A DNA stretch of 64,000 nucleotides from Micrasema longulum (Eukaryota > Arthropoda > Insecta > Trichoptera > Brachycentridae): contig JAGVSM010001241.1 of assembly GCA_022494885.1 (NCBI GenBank), positions 20,748 through 84,747 of the forward strand, read 5' to 3'. Positions 44,912 to 54,474 of this stretch are shown piece by piece (position 1 is the stretch's first letter; each line of letters opens with the position of its first letter). The notes under the pieces are model-generated. The model searched no databases and was not told the origin of the DNA. It was given only the letters and a program-made list of their open reading frames with translations. The position numbers and the translations under genes were made by a program.

Positions 44912-45398
44912 TGGAAGTCTAGACATTTATAGATCTAATGACCTGTCATTGACTGGTTTAAGTGGCCACTTTACACAAGTGTGTAACATTCACCGATCTG
45001 CCTATGTTTGAACACCTACATTCCCTCAATTGTTCCATTTGTTGACATTTGTGAAGTAAAATAGCTGAAACTGTGTTTTTCCTCTCTGTTACAACAAATA
45101 TAGAATAACTCCCTAGGCAAGAAATCCAACCGGTCTACAAACACTCGGATTTACTTAAAACATTGTTGATTAAACAAACCGGTATTTAAAAAAATGATTT
45201 CAGGTTCAGCCGGATGAATCTCACTCATATGATAAAGGTTTTAGCTCTTTTACGTCGTCAACAAATGGAAGAATTAAAAAAATGTGGATGATTAGGCATA
45301 GGCAGAATGGTGAATGTTACATAGTGTCCAAAAGGGCTACCTAAACCAGCCAATGACAAGTTATAAGCCCTGTAAATGTCTAGATTTCCGTTTTACCT
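44912..45398. mobile_element. Foldback family A, most complete copy
   Basis: Left arm 44912-45055 (GGAAGTCTAGACATTTATAG, GACCTGTCATTGACTGGTTT, TTCCATTTGTTGAC) and right arm 45247-45398 (GTCAACAAATGGAAGAATTA, AACCAGCCAATGACAAG, TGTAAATGTCTAGATTTCC) are inverted. The core carries TCTCTGTTACAACAAATA, AACTCCCTAGGCAAGAAATC, AGCCGGATGAATCTCAC and AAAGGTTTTAGCTCTTTTAC. It is about 487 bp and non-coding. Confidence 0.75.
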
Positions 45399-45705
45399 TC
45401 TTTTTTTTTTCCCTCTCTATCGCAACAAATTTAGATCTTAATAGCTCCTAAATAGTCTTGAAAAATTTACGCAAAATTTGGATGCTTAAGCATAGAAAAA
45501 ATGGTAAATGGTACACAGTTTGCAAAGTGGCCACTAAAACCAGTCAATAACAGGTCATAAGCCATGCAAATGCCTAGACTTCCATATTCTCTTCTCAAGA
45601 ATGTATTCCCTCTCTGTTGCAATAAATCTAAATAGCTCCCAATCGAGGAAATCTACCCTGTTCGCAAACATTTGGCCATACTCAAAACATTGTCAATTTT
45701 ATTTT
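45399..45705 (+). mobile_element. Foldback family A, core plus right arm, abutting copy
   Basis: Continues from the previous copy with a further right arm (GGTACACAGTTTGCAAAGTG, AACAGGTCATAAGCC, AAATGCCTAGACTTCCATAT) and another core start (TTCCCTCTCTGTTGC, GAGGAAATCTACC, AACATTTGGCCATACTC). Right arm and core therefore alternate here. Confidence 0.65.
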
Positions 45706-46180
45706 TTTCCATACAATTTTTCTTTTTCATTTTTCGAAGTAAATTAAACTTGCACCAATTTATGTTCAGTCATATTTTCATTGTTATTTATTTTCAGTAA
45801 ATTAATTACATATGAACGCGATTATTCACATTTAAGTATTTATTAGGGGCTCGAACTGCGAAATTGAGTAATTCCTCTGAGGTTTGATGTAAATTGTTAT
45901 TTAGAACCTTTTCAACTGTGAAATTGGATACGATATCAAAAAAAAAACTTTGCTTGAACAAATTTATTTGAACAAATTTATTTCTTTGCCAAGATGGAAA
46001 AATACATATTACTAGAGGGTATTTTAAAACAAATTTTCTATAAACAAGTGTAATAAAAATCAAGTATTACTAAATATTTCATTATTACTAAACTATTATT
46101 AGTACACTTTAGTTTCTAAACTTTTAATCATAAAAAAATCAGTTTTCCTTGTTTTTACGTATTTTTTAAAACATAATATA
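45706..46180. other. AT-rich spacer
   Basis: An 85-codon minus ORF (45806-46063) has no motif. AACAAATTTATTT is tandemly repeated at about 45957-45983. Confidence 0.3.
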
Positions 46181-46595
46181 TTGCATAATGATTTGATTTA
46201 CAATAAGACCCAACAAAAATGTTTGATTTATAGATTCGGCAAAATTACCGAAGAGTACCGAATATACGGTTGCCTCGAACGTTCTTTACGTCTTACTCTC
46301 GATGCTATAGGAATATTCGCGAGCAAGAGAGACAAATTCACAGATCAAGCAAGACAGTCGCAATGTAACCTGTACCACTGCCGCAGTACGCCAGTTGTGC
46401 GCCGCAGTTGCTTTCGAGCCTTCGTTAGGGGCGGTCTCTTTGTTAGAGCAGCGAACGTCAGGTATTTTTTTTTCATGTTTCTAGCAATAAGATTAAATAT
46501 GTTATCGCTTTTGGCATCTATTTTCAATGAATAAAACAATTGCGCACGAATAATCATTTTTTCCAATTTAAGTTCCATCATTTTTTGCATGATAT
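46181..46595. other. Unclassified GC-richer block
   Basis: 46225-46460 is clearly less AT-rich than its flanks (TACCACTGCCGCAGTACGCC, GTTGCTTTCGAGCC). Overlapping ORFs of 117 (+) and 81 (-) codons have no recognised motif. It could be an element's untranslated or promoter region. Confidence 0.3.
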
Positions 46596-46924
46596 TTACT
46601 ACACATCGCCGTAACGCGCGGATGTTTTTGACGCAGTAAAGGAAGGGTTAAGGTACAGGATATATTAAAAGACTTTTAAAATATATCGAGTACCTGTTTT
46701 TTACACATACGAGTACTAGTGATTTGATTTGATTTTTTTGGTTGGTATAAATTAAAGTGTTAATAAAACAGGGGATAAAAAAAGAAGGAGAGAAGATAGA
46801 AAAAAAAAAAAATACGATATATTTTTTTATCAACTAATTGGCACTACTTTATATCGTTCCTGGAAGTAGTGTTTTTTTTTTTTCTACTTCTGAAGTCATT
46901 ACAATTATAACCGAGAAATCTCTA
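46596..46924. other. AT-rich spacer
   Basis: Low-complexity A and T runs. Nothing recognised. Confidence 0.35.
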
Positions 46925-47318
46925 ACTATTGTTGTAAGCTCCCCAAGGAGTTGAATCCAGTCCTTGTCTACAAAAATTTGGACATACTCAAAATATTGTC
47001 GATAAATCCACCTGGTCCATGAAGAAGTACAGAAATTTTAAAAAAAAAATTCTCAGGCGCTGCCTCGTATGTAGGTGAAATATATCAATTATATGAATCT
47101 CACCCGAATAAATAAAGGTTTCAGCTCTCTAATTTCACAAACATCAACAGATGAAAGATTTGAAAGAATATAGATGTCAAATATAGGCAGAATGGTGAAT
47201 GTTACACAGCGTGTAAAGTGGCCACCTTAACCAGCCAATGACAGGTCATAAGCCATGTAGATGCCTAGACTTCCATATATGGCCTTCTCTAAGATGTTCT
47301 TCATCTCTGTTGTAATAT

Positions 47319-47892
47319 ACCTAGAGTATTCCTCTGTTATCTGGTCTCCATATTATGATGTTCACATCAAGAATATTGAATCAGTTCAACATCGATTTTT
47401 GAGAAAGATAGGCTGGAGGTTGGGCTTATCCAGAGACCTATACACGTATAATAAGTTAAAAACTACCTTGAATATATCTTTTCTTCAAGACCGTCGAAAT
47501 AAATCCAACCTTATAGACTTATTTAAAATTCTCAACTCACTTTTTGATGCGCCTGAACTACTGAGCTCAATAAAATTAATAATCCCAACTAGAAACCTCA
47601 TACAAAACTTACTCTTTCATACTGATAACCATAGAACTAACTATGGTTTTCATTCCCCTATGCCCAGAATTCTTAGATCTGCCAACAAACATACGAGTCT
47701 TCATTTCTTTTATAACAAGTTGTCTTCTTTCAAACGATCACTGAATCAGATTCAATTATAAACACTTCTCTCCCGCTTTCACTCCCATAAAATCTACTTG
47801 AACCATTGAGTCTTTCTATTTTTTTTGTAATAATTTTCTATGAATAAATGTGTCCATAAAAATGCCCATTGTGCGTATATATAAATAAATAA
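47319..47892 (+). mobile_element. 5'-truncated LINE inserted in family A element
   Basis: A 574-bp insert starting within the post-RT domain and ending in a (TAAA)n tail (about 47880-47892). The target duplication is (A)ATAT at 47314-47318 and 47892-47896. The insert is a typical 5'-truncated LINE copy. Because it disrupts the family A element, it is the younger of the two. Confidence 0.85.
47320..47761 (+). pseudogene. LINE ORF2 C-terminus, open to its natural stop
   Basis: About 147 codons are open: LEYSSVIWSPYYDVHIKNIE, SVQHRFLRKIGWRLGL, LQDRRNKSNLIDLFKILNSL, FDAPELLSSIKLIIP, HRTNYGFHSPMPRILRSANK and the end FYNKLSSFKRSLNQIQL. These are all the C-terminal landmarks of jockey/CR1-like ORF2 without a frameshift. 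RT and endonuclease are missing through 5' truncation. The upstream 20 codons before 47320 belong to the family A element, so the ATG at 47261 is not a real start. Confidence 0.85.
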
Positions 47893-47987
47893 ATATGTTA
47901 ATATTAACAGCTCCCCGGGGAGCTGAATCCAGTTTTGCCTACAAAAATTTGGACAAATTCAAATTATTGTTAGATACAAAAAAAAAA

Positions 47988-48365
47988 AAACTTAATTAGT
48001 TAAACATAACAGCTGTTTTTTAATTGGGACATAAGGCTTGCACATATTAACTTTAATAAAATAAAAAAAGTACATTATGTTATACATGTTAAATGATGTG
48101 GAATGTGGGATCAGATAGTGTGTTTGGAAGGAGAGAGAAAGAGGAACTAAGGAAAGAAAAAAAAGGGATAAAAATACGTATTTAAGAAAAAGAAAAAAAA
48201 AACAGTAAAATCTAGGGAGTTTAGGATTCTGGGGATATATTATAATGTTTCAGGCGTTTCTTGAAAGTGGCTAGAGAAGGTACATTTTTTATATGAAGAG
48301 GTAGCTTATTCCAAAGTTTAGTAGCTTGGATGGAAAATAAATAGCTGAGTATTGATAAAGTAGTT
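47988..48365 (-). mobile_element. LINE 3' end with last ORF2 residues
   Basis: On the minus strand, SIQATKLWNKLPLHIKNVPS then LATFKKRLKHYNI is the classical ORF2 end (48220-48345). A 3' UTR follows toward 47988. It shares UTR sequence with 10430-10525. Inserted directly beyond the family A remnant. Confidence 0.8.
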
Positions 48366-48559
48366 TTCAAAACATTTTCTATCTATCACTAGTACTGTCA
48401 TTTTATATTGTAAGAAACGTAACTGTTATCAGTTATTTAGGAAATCTTAAAAAAACATGTCTTAAAAAATTACGACCCGCTTAACGCGGTTTTTAATACA
48501 CTTAACTATCGTATAAATTTCACGTGCGATTAATTAGATGTTTGTTAAAGAAAATCATG
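48366..48559. other. AT-rich spacer
   Basis: Nothing recognised. Confidence 0.35.
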
Positions 48560-48799
48560 TTATTTAAAAGCACGTGTCATTAATGAACACGAAAATGACG
48601 AGACAATTTTCCAAATATAAAATCTGATTGCGGAAAGCAGTACCGTATTTCCGGAATTACGATTTGGCATTTCCTCGCTAATGTCATTAAAAAACACCTG
48701 CTCTAACTCCTGTTGTTCGTCGCTGAATATGGTGGCATTTCGAAATGCCTTTTTGATGTCGCGGATAACATTTCCCACAAAGCCTGATACATCAATCAT
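48560..48799 (-). CDS. Unidentified 79-codon ORF, possible exon
   Basis: Starts MIDVSGFVGNVIRDIKKAFR, continues NATIFSDEQQELEQVFFNDI and SEEMPNRNSGNT, then a less convincing end. The first ~55 residues have a mixed charged/hydrophobic, helix-like composition unlike the T-rich shadow ORFs around it. An in-frame stop lies 8 codons upstream of the Met. No family recognised. It could be an exon of an unknown gene, a transposon ORF fragment or chance. Confidence 0.25.
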   Translation of the reverse strand: MIDVSGFVGNVIRDIKKAFRNATIFSDEQQELEQVFFNDISEEMPNRNSGNTVLLSAIRFYIWKIVSSFSCSLMTRAFK

Positions 48800-49020
48800 C
48801 GCGGCTTCCCTTTGATTCTGTTACTGGGACTTGTCACATGTCGTCCCGTTTCATCAAAAAGGTCACTGCAAACATCCACCGATTTCCCCATAAATACATA
48901 CACAAAATGAAATATCGCATTCGTTACACACCACTAATGAAATAATAATTGGCGTTAGCATAGTGCTTGAGGAAATTAAATGAACGCTACACGAAATAGT
49001 AATTTAATACAAATATTATA
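48800..49020. other. Spacer
   Basis: Nothing recognised. Confidence 0.35.
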
Positions 49021-49112
49021 TTTGAAGCACTAACTTTGCTTTTATTCATTATAATAAAATAAATAAAACAACTTTGTTTTTAACCACATTTTTTTTATTA
49101 TTATTTTGTTTT

Positions 49113-49151
49113 TCCTCCGACCGGTTTCAACAACAACCTTCTTTGTCAAGG
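49113..49151 (-). ncRNA. Decayed hammerhead-like motif
   Basis: The minus strand reads CCTTGACAAAGAAGG then GAAACCGGTCGGAGG. The GAAA strand, ACCGGT stem III, cleavage C and CC/GG base of stem I are kept. TTGACAA replaces CUGANGA and stem II is weak. Confidence 0.5.
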
Positions 49152-49246
49152 TTTACGTAACTAATGAATTAATTCCTATTTAATTTTTAGCATGTTCACT
49201 AAATACTACACGTGGACCCAATAAATTAAGTATTTTTTTCCTTACA

Positions 49247-49595
49247 AGGGTGGTAATTTGATATCAATATTTTCGAAGCTACACAGGAGAGGACTAAAAT
49301 AAATATGGTTTATTTGGTTATTAATTATTTTTTTCCTATTATGAATCGCTTTTTGAATTTCTAAGATTTCTAAGTTGTCTAATTTTAATATTTTATTTTC
49401 AACATGAAGTACTTTTAATCCAGTGTCTTTACTGAAGTCATGATTATTTTCTATCAGATGGTTTGCGAATTCGGAAAAATTATTATTATTTAAGCATCAG
49501 TGTTCTTTGACTCTAATATTAAAGTTTCTTTTAGTTTTTCCAATGTAGATTGAATCGCAGTCATTAGAATTTAATTGGTATATCCCAGATTTATA
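49247..49595 (-). pseudogene. Penelope-like GIY-YIG endonuclease
   Basis: Reads SGIYQLNSNDCDSIYIGKTK (GIY...YIG), RNFNIRVKEH then a stop, NNNNFSEFANHLIENNHDFS, VLHVENKILKLDNLEILEIQ and NNQINHIYFSPLL. It has the GIY and YIG strands, the Arg of the following helix, the conserved HxxxxxH-like NHLIENNH and the ExxxIxKA helix typical of the Penelope group. One in-frame TGA sits after VKEH. The RT is absent. Residue wording is about half identical to the copy at 56665-56964. Confidence 0.85.
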
Positions 49596-49749
49596 ATATT
49601 TATGTAGTAATTTTTTATAGTAATTTATCATTTTTTTATACATACAATTTTATTTTTATTTGTATATTAACATGCTTTTTTTTCTTTATATAAAGTTATA
49701 GTTTGTTATAATAAATGACCCCCTGTTTATTTATAAATTATTAAATAAT

Positions 49750-49968
49750 AAAATAGATTGCTCCAAACTGTTAACTTTAATAAACTTTCGTATTCCACAT
49801 GGACCAAAAAGACTCAATTTTTTTTTAACAGTCATCATCATGGTACTAATTATTCATTGAATTCACCAATTATTCGCATGCAGCGACTTGCAAATCAATA
49901 CAGTGATGATTTAGATTTATTTTATACTACGCCGCTGATGATCTCCTGTGTTTTGAAAAAGAATTAAC
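49750..49968 (+). pseudogene. LINE C-terminal fragment
   Basis: LLTLINFRIPHGPKRLNFF, then in another frame HHHGTNYSLNSPIIRMQRLA and NQYSDDLDLFYTTPLMISCV. It is the distal ORF2 block of a jockey/CR1-like LINE. A frameshift falls near 49825. Confidence 0.75.
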
Positions 49969-50349
49969 AATTAAAAATTCAAATAATGATCAGTTCATCA
50001 CTTTTTTTAAAACTCTTTACTCCTGTGTTTATGATTATTTTTAAAATGTTATATTGTTTGGTATTAATATTTATATAAACCATGAAGTAAACTTTTTTAC
50101 TTTCCTTTTAAAGAACTATCTTTTTTTTTTCGTTTGAAAACTCAGAGTAATTACAGCGCATGCGTTAGACCACGTAACCTTTGAGATTTTATTGCAATTA
50201 TGAAAAAAAAATATTTACAATTATTACATTTTTAACACATTCTTTACAAGACTAGTGCTGCATCCAGTGTATAAATATATTATATTTATGTAATAATCAC
50301 AAAAAAATCTTAATAAACCATAATAATTGAGTTTCTAGTATTTTAATTT
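49969..50349. other. AT-rich spacer
   Basis: Nothing recognised. Confidence 0.35.
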
Positions 50350-50369
50350 GTTTTTTATCTATATATATA

Positions 50370-50520
50370 TAATTATTTATGTATGTGTGATGTCACCATA
50401 CTCCTTCTAAACGGTTTAACCCATTTAAGTGCGGTTTTCAGAGAAATATAGATCTTTGCGCTGTGCGTGTTCGTAGATACTAACGCATTCAATCGCTCGA
50501 TCAATATATGTTTTTTTTAA
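50370..50520 (-). mobile_element. GGACCCGACAGA-type element, right part
   Basis: Reverse of 7790-7930: GTGATGTCACCATACTCCTT, CTAAACGGTTTAACCCATTT, AGATCTTTGCGCTGTGCGTG. Confidence 0.6.
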
Positions 50521-51114
50521 ATATTTTTAATAATTATTTTATATGTTTCTAATCTTATATTTGTGGTAATATACTCATGTGTCTGTGTCACTCATGTGTC
50601 TGTGTTGTCAGGATTTTTAGTCCCATGGAGTTGGGACTTACTGTCTCAAACAGTGTACAATAAACTTAAGTAAAAGTAAGTATGGAAACAAATAAATAAA
50701 TAATTTTTCATGGCTTCCGTATCTTCCGATCGCAATTGCCCCCCAGGATCAGATATATTCCCATCACTGAAAATATTGTTGATAAAAATAATACCATTTC
50801 CTATTCTCGGTCGCATCGGGTGGCTTACTACGGCTCACTTAAAACGAACAGAAATATTCGCATCGTCGTGTTTTGAATACGATTTGATGTCGACGATAGA
50901 ATAAAAATGTGCGGTCCGCAATGTGAAAGCGCAGTAAACCGAGTTTCACGCTTGCGTTGTTAATTCAAATTGTGCAGGCCCACTCCATATAGCAGTGATT
51001 TAAAAAAAAAAAAAATTATATTAAATTTATTATCCAACGATGACGAACACTTTTGCTCGTTAAATTGCCTCTAGCCTCCGATACTTATAAATTAATTACA
51101 ATAATTTTTAGATG
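50521..51114. other. Unclassified spacer
   Basis: CTCATGTGTCTGTGT is duplicated at about 50575-50603. A 64-codon ORF (50710-50904) has no motif. Confidence 0.3.
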
Positions 51115-51297
51115 GTTTTCTTTTTCTTCTTCGCAGTTTCAATCTTCGGGATTGGTTTGCAGCAAAGTCCTGCATCTCGTCCTCTATTGGTCTCTATTCT
51201 CTGCAGCCCTCTTCAGCTCGGTATATGAGACGCAGTTTAAATCCTCGCACACTTGCTCCAAATACTTCCGTCGGGGGCGCCGAAGGCCTCAGATTTT
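51115..51297 (-). pseudogene. LINE C-terminal tail with GAAGAAGAA end
   Basis: The minus strand reads RPRRKYLEQVCEDLNCVSYT then ELKRAAENRDQ, a stop, RTRCRTLLQTNPED. It corresponds to the GRxRKxYLDQxxEDLxxxSYxExKRAAEDRxxWR ending of an endonuclease-type LINE. It terminates in GAAGAAGAAAAAG on the minus strand, like the RTE-like copy at 0-3 kb. It is less AT-rich than its flanks. Confidence 0.75.
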
Positions 51298-51364
51298 TTA
51301 AGTAACACTAGAGAACTTTATCTTCATAAAACAGTATAGAAACATACAATATCTACATAACTCA

Positions 51365-51565
51365 ATTTACTTCACAAACGTCAACAGATGGAAAAATTGA
51401 TGGAATATAAATGTTTAAATAAAGGCGGAATGGTGGATGTTACACAGTGTGTGAAGTGGCCTCTTTAACCGACCAATGGCAGGTCATAAGCTCTGTGGAT
51501 GCCTAGACTTATATATTCTCTTCTCTAAAATGTTCTTCATCTCTCTTGAAATATCTTAAGTCAAT
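51365..51565 (+). mobile_element. Foldback family A, right-arm fragment
   Basis: CTTCACAAACGTCAACAGAT, TTACACAGTGTGTGAAGTGG, GGATGCCTAGACTTATATAT, then TGTTCTTCATCTCTCTTG. Confidence 0.65.
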
Positions 51566-51904
51566 TCATTTAACCCTAGAAAGATAACCATACGTAACGT
51601 CGATTCGGCGTGTAAAGTTTTGAGCGCAAATATTTGGGATTGTGTTCTCGTATATAATATTTATGTTAAGTGGTAATATACCACTATAAATGCCACTGCA
51701 TTATGGATAACTGGGTTATGGTTTATTTGTATATTTTATTGTATTTTTATTAGAAAAAATCTTGAAATAACAAAATAGATATTTCTAACTATACAAAACT
51801 TAAAAAATATTTCAAATCACTTCCTCAGACTTTTTAATTTTAACTATGAACTTTTAATAATCTTTTTAATATGAGGAACGTTAGTAAAAAAAACATATTT
51901 TTTT
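51566..51904. other. AT-rich spacer
   Basis: Nothing recognised. Confidence 0.35.
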
Positions 51905-51911
51905 GGATGCA

Positions 51912-52229
51912 GTGGATGCATGCTACAAATGCATGGGCTTTGGTCATTCCGTGGTAAGATGCCTGGAAAAGAAAGACCGTTGCCTGCACTGTGCGGGTGA
52001 CCATAAATCCACAAACTGCACCAATAAGGACAAAGAAGCAGATCATCGATGCTGAAACTGCATCAAGATGGCCAAGGGTAAAACCGAGGTATCCAAGCAC
52101 AGGGCCAACGATGGGGTGTGTCCATATCGAATAAAAATGATAGTGATGACTATGGAGAGGGTCAATTATGGCTGGCTCCATTTTGACTACCACAACCGGG
52201 ATCCGTTCACACATCGCCGGCGCGACTAA
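51912..52229 (+). pseudogene. LINE ORF1 (gag-like) zinc-knuckle end
   Basis: ORF1 proteins of R1-type LINEs bind the element RNA through CCHC knuckles. Here CYKCMGFGHSVVRC is a perfect CX2CX4HX4C knuckle. CLHCAGDHKSTNC is a CX2CX3HX4C second knuckle. HRC-stop-NC is the start of a third, broken by a TGA at the residue between Cys and Asn. The frame then runs on to TAA at 52227-52229, overlapping the start of the ORF2 frame, as in R1-like elements. The N-terminal part is missing. Confidence 0.8.
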
Positions 52230-52972
52230 AGTTATACAGTGGAACCTGGGCCGCTGCAAAGCGGCACAAGAAGAAGCACTGGCCAACAGACAGGGGGGCG
52301 GATATACTGCTGCTTCAGGAGCCTTACACAAGCAACACAGGCAAAATTAATGCATCGGGAGTTACCGTTTATTAATCGGTAACATCATCGGAGCATGTCT
52401 GTAAAGCAGCGGTTATAATCTGCAAACCAAATTTAAATGGAATTTTGTTGAGCAAATACAGTGACTCTAATACGACGCTGGTTCAAATTACAACTGACGC
52501 CGGACCCATGGTAATCGGATCCATGTACGTGGAACCAGCCTCGGATGTTGCTTCTGCTCTAGATAAACTCAGGCTTCTGGGAGATGTTCCCATTCTCATA
52601 GGAGGTGATCTTAATGCCAAAAATGTGAGGTGGGGAAACGCGAGAACGGATCGGAGGGGCGAAAAAGTTGCAATTTTTTTATCTGAACTAAATCTGCACA
52701 CCTTAAATGAAGGTTATCGGCCCACTTTCGAGGCCTTTCGCGGTCACCTCCACCTCAAGAGCATTATCGACAGAACATTCTGCTTTTCAAGTCTGATAGA
52801 CACCGTCGACAGATGGAGAGTGGAGTCTAACAATAACCATCTAAGTCATCATAATCCCATTTACTTTGAAATTTCAGCCAGAATATGGAACCCCACGGAA
52901 ACCAAAACGGCCATCTATAATAACAAAAAGGCCAACTGGGAGAAACTTTCGAAGGAGTTTAACGTAAATTAA
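52207..52972 (+). pseudogene. LINE ORF2 endonuclease (R1-type)
   Basis: Apurinic-like endonuclease that would nick the target for reverse transcription. VIQWNLGRCKAAQEEALA (52231) holds the conserved Asn. After a frameshift in a G run (about 52295) ADILLLQEPYTSNTGKIN holds the catalytic Glu (QEPY). After another break, a 175-codon frame (52445-52972) gives GPMVIGSMYVEP, PILIGGDLNAKNVRWGN (catalytic DxN), TDRRGEKVAIFLSELNLHTL and ESNNNHLSHHNPIYFE. The last should be SDH; the Asp is His, so the active site is broken. Stop at 52970-52972. Confidence 0.85.
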
Positions 52973-53373
52973 AGGAAAAATAAAGGATGGCAGAATTATT
53001 TCTCCGAAGTAAGCAACTCGCTGGATTTGGAGAAGAAAATCGTTCTGATGATGCAAATTTTAGACGAATCGTGCAAAGCGAGTATACCAATCAGGAAACC
53101 CTTCAAAAGGCAACCCTGTCCTTGGTGAAACGCTTAGCTCAATAAACTAAAGAAAAAAAGCTAGGAAATGCAGGCACAGACTTTGGAACTCGGGTTCTCT
53201 CCGTAAAGAGACTAAGACACTTTCTGAGTATCTCGAGGCTAAACAAGCCTACAAAATCGCCATTGAGAAAGCAAAAACGGAATCCTGGAAGAATAACTGC
53301 GGCTCTCAGAACAGAGAAACCGCCTAGTCTGCAATTCACAGAGTGCTGGTCAACCGGAAAAAAACCACTCCTT
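52973..53373 (+). pseudogene. LINE ORF2 linker between endonuclease and RT
   Basis: Reads in other frames as KARKCRHRLWNSGSLRKETK, EYLEAKQAYKIAIEKAKTES and WKNNCGSQNRETA. This is the basic RRxxxxAR...YxxAKxxYKxxIxxAKxESW segment that precedes the RT in R1/jockey elements. The copy ends at about 53373 with VNRKKTTPL-like sequence and no RT. Confidence 0.7.
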
Positions 53374-53527
53374 TAATTTATAGTACATTTATTTTTTATA
53401 TAGGTTTAGTTTAAACCGTCGGCGTCGTCGCTTTATTTTAGTAAAATTAAGCGAATACATGTTATTGGCAGGCCTTACTATTAATATATACAGAGTGTGA
53501 CAGGGTTTAAAGAATACCTTGTATGTA
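53374..53527. other. Spacer with reversed ACAGGGTTTAAAG block
   Basis: GTGACAGGGTTTAAAGAATA (53495-53514) is the reverse of the 22085 repeat. Nothing else. Confidence 0.4.
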
Positions 53528-54375
53528 TATTTATTTATTTATTTATATACGGCATTTCTGCCATTTACATATATGTGGTATAAAGAGTGCTTAAAAATAA
53601 AAATAATAAAAAAAATCGAGTATGAAATATTAATATACTCGTACTGTACACATTATTAATTACTTGAAATACATAAATATTTTAAAGAAATTATACAATA
53701 ACAAAATACATCAATCAATCAAATTATAACTATTCCAACACAATCTTCTGAAGATGATTTGCTCTTTTTGATAAAAATATGTTGGTCACTTTATTTTTTA
53801 AGTTAGGCAGAGATAAACTAAATATATCAAAATGTGATGCATATTCATTCCCGGTATTCTGTAATCTAACAATAGGTGAGTTATATTGAGCTACCGTTCG
53901 AGAATTTTGACAATAAAATATTGTAGATGTTCTGCTTAATCTAGGTGGTACATAGAATGAAATTAATTTCAGTAGATCAGGGGTATCAAACATTGGTTTT
54001 ATTATTTTATATAAAGTCGTAAGATCGGTCGATGTTCTTCGTTCTTGTAATTTAGTTAATTTAAGAGAGTCTAAAATTTTATTATAATTTAATCGATTAG
54101 TAGAAAAACTCATCTTAAAATTAAAATATCAAAGAAATTTATTCTGAATTCTCTCAATAGAATCTGAGAAAGTGATTTGATAAGGTGACCATATTGGAGA
54201 ATTATAATCTAGTTGGCTTCTAACTAGAGATGTGTAAAGATATTTTAATGTGTTTATATTATTAAAATCTTTTCCGGTTCTAAGTACAAATCCTAATAAT
54301 TTTACAGCTTTGTTAGATATTTTAATAATGTGCTCTTTAAATAATAATTTTGAATCGAATACATATATATACATT
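53528..54375 (-). mobile_element. Jockey/CR1-like LINE, post-RT region and 3' end
   Basis: The 3' tail (TATATTTATTTATTTATTTA reversed) is at 53524-53545. Coding on the minus strand reads SKLLFKEHIIKISNKAVKLL, GFVLRTGKDFNNINTLKYLY, RSQLDYNSPIWSPYQITFSD and SIERIQNKFL (54374-54132). After one frameshift it reads RRTSTDLTTLYKIIKPMFDT, PDLLKLISFYVPPRLSRTST and NSPIVRLQNTGNEYASHFDI (to 53730). 5' truncated before the RT end. Confidence 0.85.
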
Positions 54376-54474
54376 TTTTTAAGTTTCTATTTATACTAAT
54401 TTAACCTTACATCTGTTTGTATTCTTAATAAATTAGTTGATAGATCATTGGGATGAAAATTATCAAATATTTGA

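Larger units (their letters stand above)
46925..47985 (+). mobile_element. Foldback family A, split by a LINE insertion
   Basis: 46925-47318 carries core (GCTCCCCAAGGAGTTGAATC, GATAAATCCACCTGGTCCAT, GCTGCCTCGTATG) and right arm (CACAGCGTGTAAAGTGGCC, GTAGATGCCTAGACTTCCAT), then CATCTCTGTTGTAATAT. The element resumes at 47893 with ATATGTTAATATTAACAGCT and CCCCGGGGAGCTGAATCC. The unbroken order CTCTGTTGTAxTATGTTAAT is seen in reverse at 12417-12448, which defines the empty site. Confidence 0.75.
49020..49600 (-). mobile_element. Penelope-like element fragment: GIY-YIG end and terminal region
   Basis: The minus strand encodes the C-terminal GIY-YIG endonuclease (49247-49595), followed downstream by a short 3' region and a hammerhead-like terminus (49113-49151). 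The RT part is missing, so the copy is 5' truncated. It shares its layout with the fragment at 56282-57158. Confidence 0.8.
51905..53373 (+). mobile_element. R1-type LINE, gag end to RT linker, least decayed element
   Basis: About 1.47 kb with much higher G+C than the surroundings. It holds the zinc-knuckle end of ORF1 (51912-52229), the endonuclease of ORF2 (52207-52860) and the linker before the RT (to about 53370), all on the plus strand in canonical order. It is truncated at both ends and stops abruptly before the RT. Composition and wording place it in the R1/jockey-like group and point to a relatively recent insertion. Confidence 0.85.

Noticed and set aside
47261..47319. ATG at 47261 as start of the 166-codon ORF
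   Set aside because: These codons belong to the family A element; the LINE begins at 47319.
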